Both the position numbers and the translations under genes were made by a program. A stretch of 64,000 nucleotides of DNA from Pseudomonas defluvii (GTDB taxonomy: Bacteria; Pseudomonadota; Gammaproteobacteria; Pseudomonadales; Pseudomonadaceae), in NCBI RefSeq assembly GCF_001695625.1, contig NZ_MBPN01000005.1:1-64000 (forward strand). The letters run 5' to 3'. The notes below the pieces were generated by a model, which ran no database searches, was not told the DNA's origin, and saw only the letters and a list, made by a program, of their open reading frames with translations. The stretch's first letter is position 1. Each line of letters starts with the position of its first letter. Below are positions 1 through 10,616 of this stretch, piece by piece.

Positions 1-131
1 TGCGCAACGTTGTTCAAATAATCACCAATTACCTTGCTTGTCTGCGGGCGCTTCTCTACAATTGCGGCCCTTGTCGTGTTGGCAGGCGCGCATGTGCCTC
101 TTTCCAAGGCAGGACATACAAGTGTCATTCA

Positions 132-176
132 CTCCTTGTCTGACCACTCTGGTGGCAGACTACAACCCGTAAGGAG
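132..176 (+). promoter_or_regulatory. S6:S18-type ribosomal leader RNA of the rpsF operon
   Basis: A compact fold is visible just before rpsF. CTCCTT (132-137) pairs with AAGGAG (171-176), which is the rpsF Shine-Dalgarno; GTCTG (138-142) pairs with CAGAC (156-160); CCAC (144-147) pairs with GTGG (152-155). The unpaired stretch 161-170 contains a CCG (167-169). Known autoregulatory leaders bound by the S6:S18 complex have a hairpin flanked by an unpaired CCG, so the inference is feedback control of translation by S6:S18. Folding was done by eye. Positions 1-131 hold no gene that I can support; the operon promoter must lie there or further upstream. Confidence 0.75.
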
Positions 177-181
177 CATTC

Positions 182-607
182 ATGCGTCATTACGAAATCA
201 TCTTTCTGGTCCACCCTGACCAGAGCGAGCAAGTCGGCGGCATGGTTGAGCGTTACACCAAGCTGATCGAAGAAGACGGCGGCAAAATCCACCGTCTGGA
301 AGACTGGGGCCGTCGTCAACTGGCCTACGCAATCAACAATGTTCACAAGGCTCACTACGTGATGCTGAACGTTGAGTGCACCGGCAAGGCCCTGGCCGAG
401 CTGGAAGACAACTTCCGTTACAACGATGCCGTGATCCGTAACCTGGTCATCCGTCGCGACGAAGCCGTTACCGGCCAGTCCGAGATGCTCAAGGCTGAAG
501 AGAACCGCAGTGAGCGCCGTGAGCGTCGCGACCGTCCTGAGCATGCTGACAGCGCCGAAGGCGATGACAGCGACAACAGCGACAACAGCGATAACGCTGA
601 CGAGTAA
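182..607 (+). CDS. rpsF: 30S ribosomal protein S6
   Basis: This is small-subunit protein S6, which binds the 16S rRNA central domain as a heterodimer with S18. The N-terminus ([12 protein letters not shown]) and the segment [15 protein letters not shown] are the conserved S6 core (about residues 1-100). The protein has 141 residues and ends in a charged tail: an Arg/Glu-rich stretch, then acidic Asp-Asn-Ser triplets closing with ADE. In related bacteria RimK adds glutamates to the S6 C-terminus, so this tail is a plausible substrate. The start at 182 follows AAGGAG at 171-176. It is first in an operon with rpsR, a membrane-protein gene and rplI, and its translation is probably governed by the leader fold in front of it. 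Confidence 0.98.
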   Translation: MRHYEIIFLVHPDQSEQVGGMVERYTKLIEEDGGKIHRLEDWGRRQLAYAINNVHKAHYVMLNVECTGKALAELEDNFRYNDAVIRNLVIRRDEAVTGQSEMLKAEENRSERRERRDRPEHADSAEGDDSDNSDNSDNADE

Positions 608-635
608 TCCACGGACCTTTTGAGGAGCCAATTAC

Positions 636-866
636 ATGGCACGTTTCTTCCGTCGTCGTAAATTCTGCCGCTTCACTGCTGAAGAAGTGAAAGAGATCGA
701 TTACAAAGATCTCAACACCCTGAAAGCTTATGTATCCGAAACCGGCAAGATCGTTCCAAGCCGTATCACCGGTACCAAAGCTCGTTATCAGCGTCAGCTG
801 GCTACCGCTATCAAGCGCGCCCGCTTCCTGGCCCTGCTGCCCTACACCGACAGCCACGGCCGCTGA
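636..866 (+). CDS. rpsR: 30S ribosomal protein S18
   Basis: S18 is the 76-residue partner of S6 on the 30S platform. The sequence begins with the basic [13 protein letters not shown] and contains the family-typical [19 protein letters not shown], then the arginine-rich RNA-binding end. Length is normal for the family. The gene starts 28 bases after rpsF behind GAGGAG, so the two subunits of the S6:S18 complex are made from one message, consistent with joint feedback on the leader upstream of rpsF. The Cys near residue 11 is common in S18 proteins that can hold zinc, but I do not see a full zinc site. Confidence 0.98.
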   Translation: MARFFRRRKFCRFTAEEVKEIDYKDLNTLKAYVSETGKIVPSRITGTKARYQRQLATAIKRARFLALLPYTDSHGR

Positions 867-902
867 GACCGGGTCGTCGACAAGTAGCAAGGGATAGAAC
901 GC

Positions 903-1802
903 ATGCGCGCCTTGGCTGATTTCATCATGCGCGGTCGCGTGCAGGCCACTTTAGTGGTGGTTGGTTGTGCGGCAATGCCGCTGCTGTTCTGGTTGAGTGC
1001 CGCCGCCGGGAGCCTGGTGTTCCTGCGGCGCGGTTTCAGTGACGCCTCCGGTGTCCTCGCCTGGGCTTTGTTGCCCGCGTTGGCCTGGTGGTTCTTCGGT
1101 GACCCACGCATCTTGATGGTGCTGTTGGGAACGCTTGGCCTGGCTGCGTTTTTACGCGCTGGGCAGTCCTGGAACAGGGTGCTGTTGATCAGCACTGCCT
1201 TGGGGTTGGTGTACGGTGTGGTTCTTGGGTCGGTTTTCCGCGAACCGGTCGAAGCTTTGTCACAAGCGCTTGAGAAAGCCTTGCCGCAAATGCTCGACGG
1301 GCTCTACCAGCAGTTGACGGTAGAAGAGCGAGCGCACCTGGGTAGCCTTATCGCGCCAGTTCTCTATGGCCTGATCGCCGCGTTGTTGCAAGCCGTCAGT
1401 CTGTTGGCCCTGATGTTGGGTCGCTACTGGCAGGCAGTGTTGTATAACCCGGGTGGCTTCGGTCGCGAGTTTCGCGCCGTCAGACTACCGCTGGTGCCGG
1501 CGCTGGTGCTGCTGGCGTGCATGCTGATCGGGCCCAATTTCGGGGCCGGGTTGGCGATGTTGACGCCGATTTGCAGTGTACCGCTGATGTTTGCAGGGGC
1601 TGCCCTGTTGCATGGGCTGGTGGCGCAGGGCCGGCTGGCAAGGTTCTGGCTGGTTGGGTTGTACGTGACACTGCTGCTGTTCATGCAGCTGATTTATCCG
1701 TTGCTCGTGGTGTTGGCCATTGTCGACAGCCTGATTGATTTTCGCGGCCGCGGGGCACCAAAAAATGGTGCCGACAACGGTTCCGCGAACGGTGAAGGTT
1801 AA
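903..1802 (+). CDS. DUF2232-family integral membrane protein
   Basis: A 299-residue, very hydrophobic protein with roughly seven or eight predicted membrane segments, for example around residues 13-38, 50-66, 98-117, 158-180, 200-220 and 245-275. It lies between rpsR and rplI, the usual position of the DUF2232 (YybS-like) membrane family in pseudomonads. The molecular function is not known to me; the conserved position inside a ribosomal-protein operon suggests co-expression with growth but proves no ribosomal role. The ATG at 903 has AGGG about 10 bases upstream. The C-terminus is short, polar and Gly/Asn-rich, probably exposed. No catalytic motif is apparent. Confidence 0.85.
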   Translation: MRALADFIMRGRVQATLVVVGCAAMPLLFWLSAAAGSLVFLRRGFSDASGVLAWALLPALAWWFFGDPRILMVLLGTLGLAAFLRAGQSWNRVLLISTALGLVYGVVLGSVFREPVEALSQALEKALPQMLDGLYQQLTVEERAHLGSLIAPVLYGLIAALLQAVSLLALMLGRYWQAVLYNPGGFGREFRAVRLPLVPALVLLACMLIGPNFGAGLAMLTPICSVPLMFAGAALLHGLVAQGRLARFWLVGLYVTLLLFMQLIYPLLVVLAIVDSLIDFRGRGAPKNGADNGSANGEG

Positions 1803-1823
1803 AAGTTAAGAGGTTATTACCAA

Positions 1824-2270
1824 ATGGAACTGATCCTGCTGGAAAAAATCGCCAACCTGGGCAACCTGGGCGATAAGGTAAATGTTAAGGCTGGTTACGG
1901 CCGTAACTACCTGCTGCCGCAAGGCAAGGCCACCGTTGCCAACGCTGCCAACCTGGCTGCGTTCGAGGAGCGTCGCGCCGAGCTGGAAAAACTGGCTGCA
2001 GACAAGAAGTCTTCTGCTGAAACCCGCGCTGCCCAACTGGCCGAGCTGGAAGTGACCATCACTGCCACCGCTGGCGACGAAGGCAAGCTGTTCGGTTCGA
2101 TCGGCACCCACGACATCGCTGATGCCCTGACCGCCTCCGGCGTTGAAGTGGCTAAAGCTGAAGTTCGTCTGCCGAACGGCACCATCCGTAATGTTGGCGA
2201 ATACGACGTTGCCGTGCACCTGCACAGCGATGTTGAAGCCACCGTTCGCGTGGTTGTTGTCGCAGCCTAA
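1824..2270 (+). CDS. rplI: 50S ribosomal protein L9
   Basis: L9 is the elongated large-subunit protein at the base of the L1 stalk. The N-terminal domain starts [17 protein letters not shown] and continues with [13 protein letters not shown], the 23S-binding signature; a long charged helix follows (about residues 40-80), then the C-terminal domain with [12 protein letters not shown]. It has 148 residues, within the normal range. AGAGGT lies about 10 bases before the ATG. It is last in the rpsF operon: two hairpins, the second with a T-rich tail, follow the stop codon and separate it from dnaB. Confidence 0.98.
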   Translation: MELILLEKIANLGNLGDKVNVKAGYGRNYLLPQGKATVANAANLAAFEERRAELEKLAADKKSSAETRAAQLAELEVTITATAGDEGKLFGSIGTHDIADALTASGVEVAKAEVRLPNGTIRNVGEYDVAVHLHSDVEATVRVVVVAA

Positions 2271-2281
2271 GCTGCACCAAT

Positions 2282-2306
2282 CGGCTGGCACCTCGCGTGT
2301 CAGCCG
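2282..2306 (+). repeat. inverted repeat after rplI
   Basis: CGGCTGGCAC (2282-2291) and GTGTCAGCCG (2297-2306) form a 10-bp stem with one mismatch and a 5-base loop, 11 bases after the rplI stop. It has no T-run of its own and stands directly before the stronger terminator at 2316-2356. It may protect the 3' end of the rplI message or help termination. Confidence 0.6.
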
Positions 2307-2315
2307 GTTAACATC

Positions 2316-2356
2316 GGGCACGATCCTGCTAGGCAGGTCGTGCCCTTTGTCTTTTT
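2316..2356 (+). terminator. rho-independent terminator of the rpsF-rplI operon
   Basis: GGGCACGA (2316-2323) and CCTG (2325-2328) pair with CAGG (2334-2337) and TCGTGCCC (2338-2345), leaving one bulged T and a 5-base loop. The stem is followed by TTTGTCTTTTT. This is a textbook intrinsic terminator ending only about 25 bases before the dnaB start, so dnaB must depend on read-through or on a promoter inside or downstream of rplI. Confidence 0.85.
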
Positions 2357-2380
2357 CGTCTCCCTGATTTCCGTGTGGCC

Positions 2381-3778
2381 ATGAACGAGATATCCGCTCC
2401 CGAACAATACGATCTGCAAACCGCTGCCCTGAAGGTGCCGCCGCATTCCATCGAGGCCGAACAGGCTGTGCTCGGTGGCCTGATGCTGGACAACAACGCC
2501 TGGGAGCGCGTGCTGGATCAAGTCTCGGATGGCGACTTCTACCGGCATGACCACCGCCTGATCTTCCGTGCGATCTACAAGCTGGCCGATCAGAACACCC
2601 CGTTCGATGTGGTAACCCTGCATGAGCAGCTGGATCGGGAAGGTCTGAGCTCCCAGGTGGGTGGGTTGGGTTACCTCGGTGAGCTGGCCAAGAACACGCC
2701 ATCGGTCGCCAACATCAAGGCCTATGCGCAGATCATTCGTGAGCGGGCGACCCTGCGTCAGCTGATCAGTATCAGCAGCGAGATTGCCGACAGCGCCTTC
2801 AACCCGCAGGGTCGCAACGCGGCAGAGATTCTCGACGAAGCCGAACGGCAGATCTTCCAGATCGCCGAAGCGCGTCCAAAGACCGGTGGCCCGGTTGGGG
2901 TCAACGAGCTGCTGACCAAGGCCATTGACCGTATTGATACCCTGTTCAACTCCGACAGCGATATCACCGGTATTTCCACGGGTTATACCGACCTGGATGA
3001 GAAGACCAGCGGTCTGCAGCCCGCTGACCTGATCATCGTCGCCGGCCGTCCGTCGATGGGTAAGACCACCTTCGCCATGAACCTGGTGGAGAATGCGGTG
3101 CTGCGCAGTGACAAGGCGGTACTGGTGTACTCCCTCGAGATGCCAGGCGAATCGCTGATCATGCGTATGCTCTCGTCGCTCGGGCGTATCGACCAGACCA
3201 AGATCCGTTCCGGCCAGCTCGATGACGATGACTGGCCGCGCCTGACATCGGCAGTCAACCTGCTCAATGATCGCAAGCTGTTCATCGACGATACGGCCGG
3301 TATCAGCCCGTCGGAAATGCGTGCCCGTACCCGTCGTCTGGTGCGCGAGCATGGCGAGATCGGCATGATCATGATCGACTACCTGCAGTTGATGCAGATC
3401 CCGGGCTCCAGCGGTGACAACCGTACCAACGAGATCTCCGAGATCTCCCGCTCGCTCAAGGCGCTGGCCAAAGAGTTCAACTGCCCGGTCATCGCACTGT
3501 CGCAGCTTAACCGTTCCCTTGAGCAGCGGCCGAACAAGCGCCCGGTGAACTCCGACTTGCGGGAATCCGGAGCGATCGAGCAGGATGCTGACGTGATCAT
3601 GTTCGTCTACCGCGATGAGGTCTACCATCCGGAAACCGAACACAAAGGCATTGCCGAAATCATTATCGGCAAGCAGCGGAACGGCCCGATCGGCTTTGTC
3701 CGGCTGGCGTTCATCGGTAAATACACGCGCTTCGAGAACCTGGCGCCGGGTAGCTACAACTTCGACGACGACGAGTAA
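2381..3778 (+). CDS. dnaB: replicative DNA helicase DnaB
   Basis: DnaB is the hexameric 5'-3' helicase of the replication fork. The 465-residue protein has the N-terminal primase-interacting domain (about 20-125, including [14 protein letters not shown]), a linker, and the RecA-like motor. Walker A (GRPSMGKTT) begins near residue 222 and Walker B lies in [24 protein letters not shown] and the arginine-finger region follow. I chose ATG 2381 (MNEISAPEQ) because that is how the protein usually begins; an in-frame GTG at 2375 would add two residues. There is no clear Shine-Dalgarno and the upstream operon terminates just before the gene. An inverted repeat follows the stop. Confidence 0.97.
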   Translation: MNEISAPEQYDLQTAALKVPPHSIEAEQAVLGGLMLDNNAWERVLDQVSDGDFYRHDHRLIFRAIYKLADQNTPFDVVTLHEQLDREGLSSQVGGLGYLGELAKNTPSVANIKAYAQIIRERATLRQLISISSEIADSAFNPQGRNAAEILDEAERQIFQIAEARPKTGGPVGVNELLTKAIDRIDTLFNSDSDITGISTGYTDLDEKTSGLQPADLIIVAGRPSMGKTTFAMNLVENAVLRSDKAVLVYSLEMPGESLIMRMLSSLGRIDQTKIRSGQLDDDDWPRLTSAVNLLNDRKLFIDDTAGISPSEMRARTRRLVREHGEIGMIMIDYLQLMQIPGSSGDNRTNEISEISRSLKALAKEFNCPVIALSQLNRSLEQRPNKRPVNSDLRESGAIEQDADVIMFVYRDEVYHPETEHKGIAEIIIGKQRNGPIGFVRLAFIGKYTRFENLAPGSYNFDDDE

Positions 3779-3790
3779 TTTTCGCAGCGC

Positions 3791-3817
3791 CAATTCCGAG
3801 CTGCAGCGTCGGAATTG
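3791..3817 (+). terminator. perfect inverted repeat after dnaB, possible terminator
   Basis: CAATTCCGA (3791-3799) and TCGGAATTG (3809-3817) are perfect 9-base complements around a 9-base loop, 12 bases after the dnaB stop. The tail is AT-rich (GTCAAAATTTG) rather than a T-run, so termination is plausible but not certain. The right arm also reaches close to a -10-like TATAGT (3832-3837) in front of ygiQ, so the repeat could instead be part of that promoter. Confidence 0.5.
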
Positions 3818-3879
3818 GTCAAAATTTGTGCTATAGTCCGCGCCCGCGATTTTCCTGTACTTCAGAACCGGTCACTGAC

Positions 3880-6177
<2,298 letters not shown>

Positions 6178-6333
6178 CCTGGCCTTGGCCCGCGCGCCGG
6201 GGTGGTGCGTTGCCCGTGCGGCAAGGCACGATTCTGGTGCGCCGATAGGCTAAGCCGTGCGCAGGCGCGGCGTAGCCGCTCATGGCACAACTCTTGCGCG
6301 GTTCAGGGCTGACCTTGGCCCTTGAGCGCTGCC

Positions 6334-8787
6334 ATGCCTGACCAGCCTGACTCCTACCATGAACTGTTGCAGGGCGACGGAGCGGTACGCCCGCACTGGC
6401 AGGCGCTGTTCGCGCAGTTGCAGCGCAGCAGCCCCGAGCAGTTGGCGCAGCGTCAGGCGCTGTTGACCCGCCAGCTTCAGGAAAATGGTGTCACCTATAA
6501 CATCTACGCCGACCCCAAGGGCGCTGATCGCCCGTGGGAGCTGGACCTGTTGCCGCACGTGTTGTCTGCCGAGGAATGGCAGCCACTGGCCGCCGGTATC
6601 GCTCAGCGCGCGCGTCTGCTCAATGCGGTACTGGCCGATACCTACGGACCGCAACAGCTGCTGGCCGACGGGCTTTTACCTCCCGAACTGATCTACGGGC
6701 ACAACAATTTTCTCTGGCCCTGCCAAGGTATCGAAGTGCCTGGCGGAACCTACCTGCATGTCTACGCCGCTGACCTTGCACGCGCGCCGGATGGGCGCTG
6801 GTGGATCACTGCAGACCGTACCCAGGCGCCTTCCGGTGCTGGCTATGCCCTTGAGAACCGCACAATTCTTTCGCGGGCCTGGCCGGAGCTCTACCGCAGC
6901 CTCCATGTACAGCACCTGGCGGGTTTCTTTCGAACCTTGCAGCAGACTCTCGCCGAGACGGCACCGAGTGAAGGGGAGGCGCCGCTGGTGGTGCTGCTGA
7001 CCCCCGGGCGATTCAACGAGAGTTACTTCGAACACCTGTATTTGGCGCGGCAACTGGGTTACCCCTTGGTCGAGGGTAGCGACCTGACGGTGCGCGATGC
7101 CACCGTGTACCTCAAGACACTGGATGGTTTGCGTCGTGTTCACGGCATTTGGCGGCGTCTTGACGATGACTTCTGCGACCCGCTGGAGTTGCGCACGGAT
7201 TCGGCATTGGGCGTTCCTGGTTTGCTCGATGCCGTGCGTCAAGGGCGCGTGCTGGTGGCCAATGCCTTGGGCTGCGGTGTTCTGGAGTCACCCGGCCTGC
7301 TTGGTTTTTTGCCCGCTATCAATGAGCACCTGTTCGGCGAGGCCTTGAGCCTGCCCTCCGTTGCCAGTTGGTGGTGCGGCGAGCCTCCGGCATTGGCACA
7401 GGCGCTGGAGAAACTGCCAGACCTGGTGTTCAAGCCAGCGTTCCCTTCGCAGCGGTTCACGCCTGTGTTGGGAGGCGCACTTGATGCTGAACAGCAGCAG
7501 GCGCTGGCGGCGCGTATTGGTGCGCGACCGGCTGTCTATGTTGCCCAAGAGCGGGTGCAGTTGTCTCTGGCGCCGGTCTGGCAGGTCGATCAACGTGCAC
7601 TGCAATCCCGTTCGGTAGGTATGCGTGTTTACGCCGTGGCCTGTGCCGATGGCTATCGGGTGTTGCCTGGCGGGCTGGTGCGGGTGTCGGCACAGGCTGA
7701 TGCCGACGTGATCTCGATGCAGCGCGGTGGTGCCAGCAAGGATGCCTGGGTGTTGGGTGAGCAGGCCTGCGCCGGTGAGCAGTGGCGGACGCGGCACAGT
7801 ATTGGCGTGGCAGACCTGATTCGTCGCGACCCGTACTTGCCCTCGCGGGTGGTGGAAAACCTGTTCTGGTTCGGCCGTTACTGTGAGCGCTGTGATGTGG
7901 GGGCGCGCTTGTTGCGCATTCTGTTGACCCGTTACCTGGACGATGACAGTCCACTGGCGCTGGAGGGGGCTGTGGCGTTGGCGGACGGCTTGTCATTACT
8001 GCCAGAGGGCGCAAGCCTGCCCGAACGTTTGCGTGCTGCATTGCTGGATGCCGAATGGGGCTTCGGTTTGCGCGCCAACCTGCAGCGCTTGCAGGGCGCA
8101 GCCTCTCAGGTGCGCGGCAAGCTCTCACGGGAAAACTGGCAGGCGCTGCAGGAGTTGCAGCGGCAAGCGCGAGTGCTGGAGAACGCGGAGGCGGGCTTCG
8201 GTGAGCTGCTGGAAACCCTCGACCGTCTGGTCATGTCGTTGGCGGCGCTGTCGGGCTTCGCCCTGGACGACATGACCCGTGATGAGGGTTGGCGCTTTCT
8301 GATGATCGGGCGCCGACTGGAGCGGCTGCAAGCCTTGAGCGACAACCTGGCACTGTTCTTGAGTGGCCCGGCAGTGTTTGATCAGGCCGGGCTGGAGGCC
8401 TTGCTGGAGCTGGGCAACAGCAGCATCACTTACCGCTCGCGTTACCTGGAGGTCGCTCAGTTACTGCCGGTGCTCGACCTGCTCGTGCTTGATGAGCAGA
8501 ACCCGCATGCCCTGTTGTTTCAGCTCAAGCTCACGACGGCCTCGCTCAACCGCCTGCACCGTGACCTCGGTACACCGCTCGAGCCCGAACTGGTTAGCCT
8601 GGCTGAACGGTTGCGCCGCTATGACCTGGCGACGGTGCAAGGTGCATCGACGGTCAATGTCGCGCTTGCTGAACTGGTTGGTTTGCTGGAAGGCATTTCT
8701 TCGGCATGTGCTCACGTGGCTGAGCGTCTGGCGTTGCGTCACTTTGTGCATGTCGACGATCTTAGCCAGCAGACGGTGTCGATCTGA
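6334..8787 (+). CDS. fused circularly permuted ATP-grasp and alpha-E domain protein
   Basis: About 817 residues. Roughly residues 30-480 match the circularly permuted ATP-grasp family (DUF404/DUF407 type), with ITADRTQAPSGAGYALENR and the RPAVYVAQERVQLS region; the remainder is the helical alpha-E domain (DUF403), with LPSRVVENLFWFGRYCERCD and GNSSITYRSRYLE. In many bacteria these are two genes. Such proteins occur with transglutaminase-like proteins and are predicted to act in peptide or amide-bond chemistry; the substrate is unknown. A TTG at 6322 would add four residues; I prefer ATG 6334, although neither has a strong Shine-Dalgarno. The stop overlaps the next start by one base, so the pair is translationally coupled. 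Confidence 0.9.
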   Translation: MPDQPDSYHELLQGDGAVRPHWQALFAQLQRSSPEQLAQRQALLTRQLQENGVTYNIYADPKGADRPWELDLLPHVLSAEEWQPLAAGIAQRARLLNAVLADTYGPQQLLADGLLPPELIYGHNNFLWPCQGIEVPGGTYLHVYAADLARAPDGRWWITADRTQAPSGAGYALENRTILSRAWPELYRSLHVQHLAGFFRTLQQTLAETAPSEGEAPLVVLLTPGRFNESYFEHLYLARQLGYPLVEGSDLTVRDATVYLKTLDGLRRVHGIWRRLDDDFCDPLELRTDSALGVPGLLDAVRQGRVLVANALGCGVLESPGLLGFLPAINEHLFGEALSLPSVASWWCGEPPALAQALEKLPDLVFKPAFPSQRFTPVLGGALDAEQQQALAARIGARPAVYVAQERVQLSLAPVWQVDQRALQSRSVGMRVYAVACADGYRVLPGGLVRVSAQADADVISMQRGGASKDAWVLGEQACAGEQWRTRHSIGVADLIRRDPYLPSRVVENLFWFGRYCERCDVGARLLRILLTRYLDDDSPLALEGAVALADGLSLLPEGASLPERLRAALLDAEWGFGLRANLQRLQGAASQVRGKLSRENWQALQELQRQARVLENAEAGFGELLETLDRLVMSLAALSGFALDDMTRDEGWRFLMIGRRLERLQALSDNLALFLSGPAVFDQAGLEALLELGNSSITYRSRYLEVAQLLPVLDLLVLDEQNPHALLFQLKLTTASLNRLHRDLGTPLEPELVSLAERLRRYDLATVQGASTVNVALAELVGLLEGISSACAHVAERLALRHFVHVDDLSQQTVSI

Positions 8788-9677
8788 TGAGTGTCCGTTA
8801 CCAGGTGGTTCATGAAACCCTCTATCGCTACACCAGCCCGGTGTCGTTGGCCCAGCAACTGGTTCATTTGTGGCCGCGCGACTGTGCCTGGCAGCACTGC
8901 ACTGAGCGGGACATGCAGATCAGCCCGGCGCCGACCCGGCGCAGTGATGCGCTGGACGTCTTTGGCAACCCGTTGACCCGCCTGGCGTTTGATTGCCAGC
9001 ACGACGAACTGCGCATCGAGACCCGACTGACGCTTTGTGTGTACGCCAGGGCGTTACCGGATCTGGCTCGCTCGCAACCCTGGGAGGCGGTGCGAGAGGC
9101 GCTGAGTTACAGCAGTCGACCGTTTTCCGCCGAGCGCCTGGAGGCCTGTCGCTATCGCTTCGAGTCGCCACAGGTGCGGCTCAAGCAACGGTTTGTGGCC
9201 TATGCAGATAGTTGCTTCGTGCCGGGGCGTCCATTGCTGTTGGCGGTGCAGGCGTTGATGGAAAAGATCTTCAACGAGTTCACCTTCGATGCAACGGCAA
9301 CACAGGTTGCCACGCCGCTACTGGAGGTGCTGGAGCGACGTCGTGGTGTATGCCAGGACTTTGCCCACCTGATGCTCGCCTGTCTGCGCTCGCGGGGCCT
9401 GGCGGCGCGCTATGTCAGTGGTTATCTATTGACGCGACCACCACCCGGCCAGCCGCGACTGATCGGTGCCGATGCGTCGCATGCCTGGGTTTCGGTGTTC
9501 TGTCCGGAGCAGGGCTGGGTGGATTTTGACCCGACCAACAACCTGCGGCCTGCGTTGGAGCACATCACCTTGGGCTGGGGACGCGACTTTTCCGATGTCT
9601 CGCCGCTGCGTGGGGTGATTCTTGGCGGTGGCAGCCATGACCCGGAAGTACGGGTCACGGTCACCCCCTTGGCTTGA
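8787..9677 (+). CDS. transglutaminase-like protein with bacterial N-terminal domain
   Basis: A 296-residue protein with the bacterial transglutaminase-like N-terminal domain (residues 1-90, starting VRYQVVHETLYRYTSPV) and a papain-fold core. The catalytic triad is visible: Cys189 in RRGVCQDFAHLM, His232 in ADASHAWVSVF and Asp248 in WVDFDPTNN. No signal peptide is seen, so it is probably cytoplasmic and may be a protease or amide-bond enzyme rather than a true cross-linking transglutaminase. It overlaps the ATP-grasp/alpha-E gene by one base. Its stop lies 2 bases from the convergent LOG-family gene, with no room for a terminator between them. Confidence 0.92.
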   Translation: MSVRYQVVHETLYRYTSPVSLAQQLVHLWPRDCAWQHCTERDMQISPAPTRRSDALDVFGNPLTRLAFDCQHDELRIETRLTLCVYARALPDLARSQPWEAVREALSYSSRPFSAERLEACRYRFESPQVRLKQRFVAYADSCFVPGRPLLLAVQALMEKIFNEFTFDATATQVATPLLEVLERRRGVCQDFAHLMLACLRSRGLAARYVSGYLLTRPPPGQPRLIGADASHAWVSVFCPEQGWVDFDPTNNLRPALEHITLGWGRDFSDVSPLRGVILGGGSHDPEVRVTVTPLA

Positions 9678-9679
9678 AA

Positions 9680-10267
9680 TCAGGCGGGCTGCTGGTCGGC
9701 CCACTTGGGTGGCACTACCGGCTTCCAGTGCTCAAGGGCATCGAGCAGGGCGTCAGGCGAGGTGTTTTTCTGTAGCAGCGTGCGGTGTTGTTCACGGACG
9801 AAGCCTTCGCTGACCATGTGGTCGAGAAAGCCGGTCAGCTTGTCGTAGAAGCCGTTTACGTCCAGCAAACCGAGTGGTTTGCCGTGGTAACCCAGTTGGC
9901 CCCAGGTCCAGACCTCGAACAGTTCTTCGAGTGTACCCAGGCCTCCGGGCAGTGCGATGAAGGCATCACTGAGTTCGGCCATGCGCGCTTTGCGTGCGTG
10001 CATACCGTCGACCACTTCCAGGCGGCTCAGGTTGGGGTGGCCGATTTCAGCGCTTTTCAGGCGCTCGGGAATGATCCCGACGACCTCGCCACCGGCCGCC
10101 AGGGCCGCATCGGCGACGATCCCCATCAGGCCCACGGCACCGCCACCATAAACCAGTGTCAGGCCGCGTTGGGCAATCGCCTGGCCCAGCGCTTCGGCGG
10201 CTGCCCGGTAAGCGGGGCTGGCGCCGGTACTGGCACCACAAAACACACAAACGGAACGTAACGACAT
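9680..10267 (-). CDS. LOG family protein, nucleoside monophosphate phosphoribohydrolase
   Basis: A 195-residue Rossmann-fold protein of the LOG (TIGR00730) family. It carries the family signatures [11 protein letters not shown] and [17 protein letters not shown], which form the nucleotide-binding and catalytic site. Family members cleave AMP-like nucleotides, or cytokinin riboside 5'-monophosphate in plants, to the free base and ribose phosphate; in bacteria the physiological substrate is usually unclear. I chose ATG 10267 ([11 protein letters not shown]) because AGGAG lies 8 bases upstream; a longer frame to 10354 has no such support. A 29-codon ORF with its own Shine-Dalgarno precedes it on the same strand by 64 bases. 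Confidence 0.93.
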   Translation of the reverse strand: MSLRSVCVFCGASTGASPAYRAAAEALGQAIAQRGLTLVYGGGAVGLMGIVADAALAAGGEVVGIIPERLKSAEIGHPNLSRLEVVDGMHARKARMAELSDAFIALPGGLGTLEELFEVWTWGQLGYHGKPLGLLDVNGFYDKLTGFLDHMVSEGFVREQHRTLLQKNTSPDALLDALEHWKPVVPPKWADQQPA

Positions 10268-10331
10268 GGCGCTCTCCTGATCGTTGAGCGCGACAGGGTA
10301 AAGCGCCATTGGGTGCCTTCCAAGTGTTGTG

Positions 10332-10421
10332 TCATTCCGGGCGGGAGAACTCACAGGCGGCGCCGCTGGCGCCGCAGGCGTAGGCGGCCAGCAGGCTGCG
10401 CATCAGACTATTGAGGGACAC
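10332..10421 (-). CDS. short ORF of 29 codons upstream of the LOG gene
   Basis: A small frame starts with GTG at 10421 and is preceded by AGGAG with an 8-base spacer, a strong initiation context. The predicted peptide begins [17 protein letters not shown] and ends CEFSRPE; it has two cysteines seven residues apart and an amphipathic N-terminal half. It is not a family I recognise. It could be a small protein, a leader peptide acting on the downstream LOG gene, or chance. A good ribosome site on a frame that ends cleanly before the next gene argues against chance. Codons are GC-rich like those of neighbouring genes. Confidence 0.55.
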   Translation of the reverse strand: MSLNSLMRSLLAAYACGASGAACEFSRPE

Positions 10422-10540
10422 GACAGTTACTCCTAAGTGAGCGGTTGTTTCATCGTCCAACAAAGGGGCATGATGGGCACGTTGATTGTCTTGATGAGCA
10501 CCATAGAACAAATTCACTGCCTGGCTAACGATGCAGCGCT

Positions 10541-10554
10541 TGACCCATATCACG
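10541..10554 (+). promoter_or_regulatory. ANR/FNR-type box in the azurin promoter
   Basis: TTGACCCATATCAC matches the ANR/FNR consensus TTGAT-N4-ATCAA at 8 of 10 fixed positions. It lies 76 bases upstream of the azurin start. Azurin in P. aeruginosa is known to respond to ANR under low oxygen, so the site is plausible. The -10 hexamer is not obvious to me. Confidence 0.55.
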
Positions 10555-10616
10555 GGCCTTGTCATGCGTATCGGGCAGTCTGAAGACGATAAAAAACCCT
10601 GCCATGGAGATTCACG

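Noticed and set aside
34..219. Short plus-strand open frame before and into rpsF
   Set aside because: It overlaps the S6:S18 leader and rpsF start out of frame and has no ribosome site.
2300..3793. A long open frame on the minus strand opposite dnaB
   Set aside because: The dnaB Walker motifs lie on the plus strand; the reverse translation has no recognisable domain.
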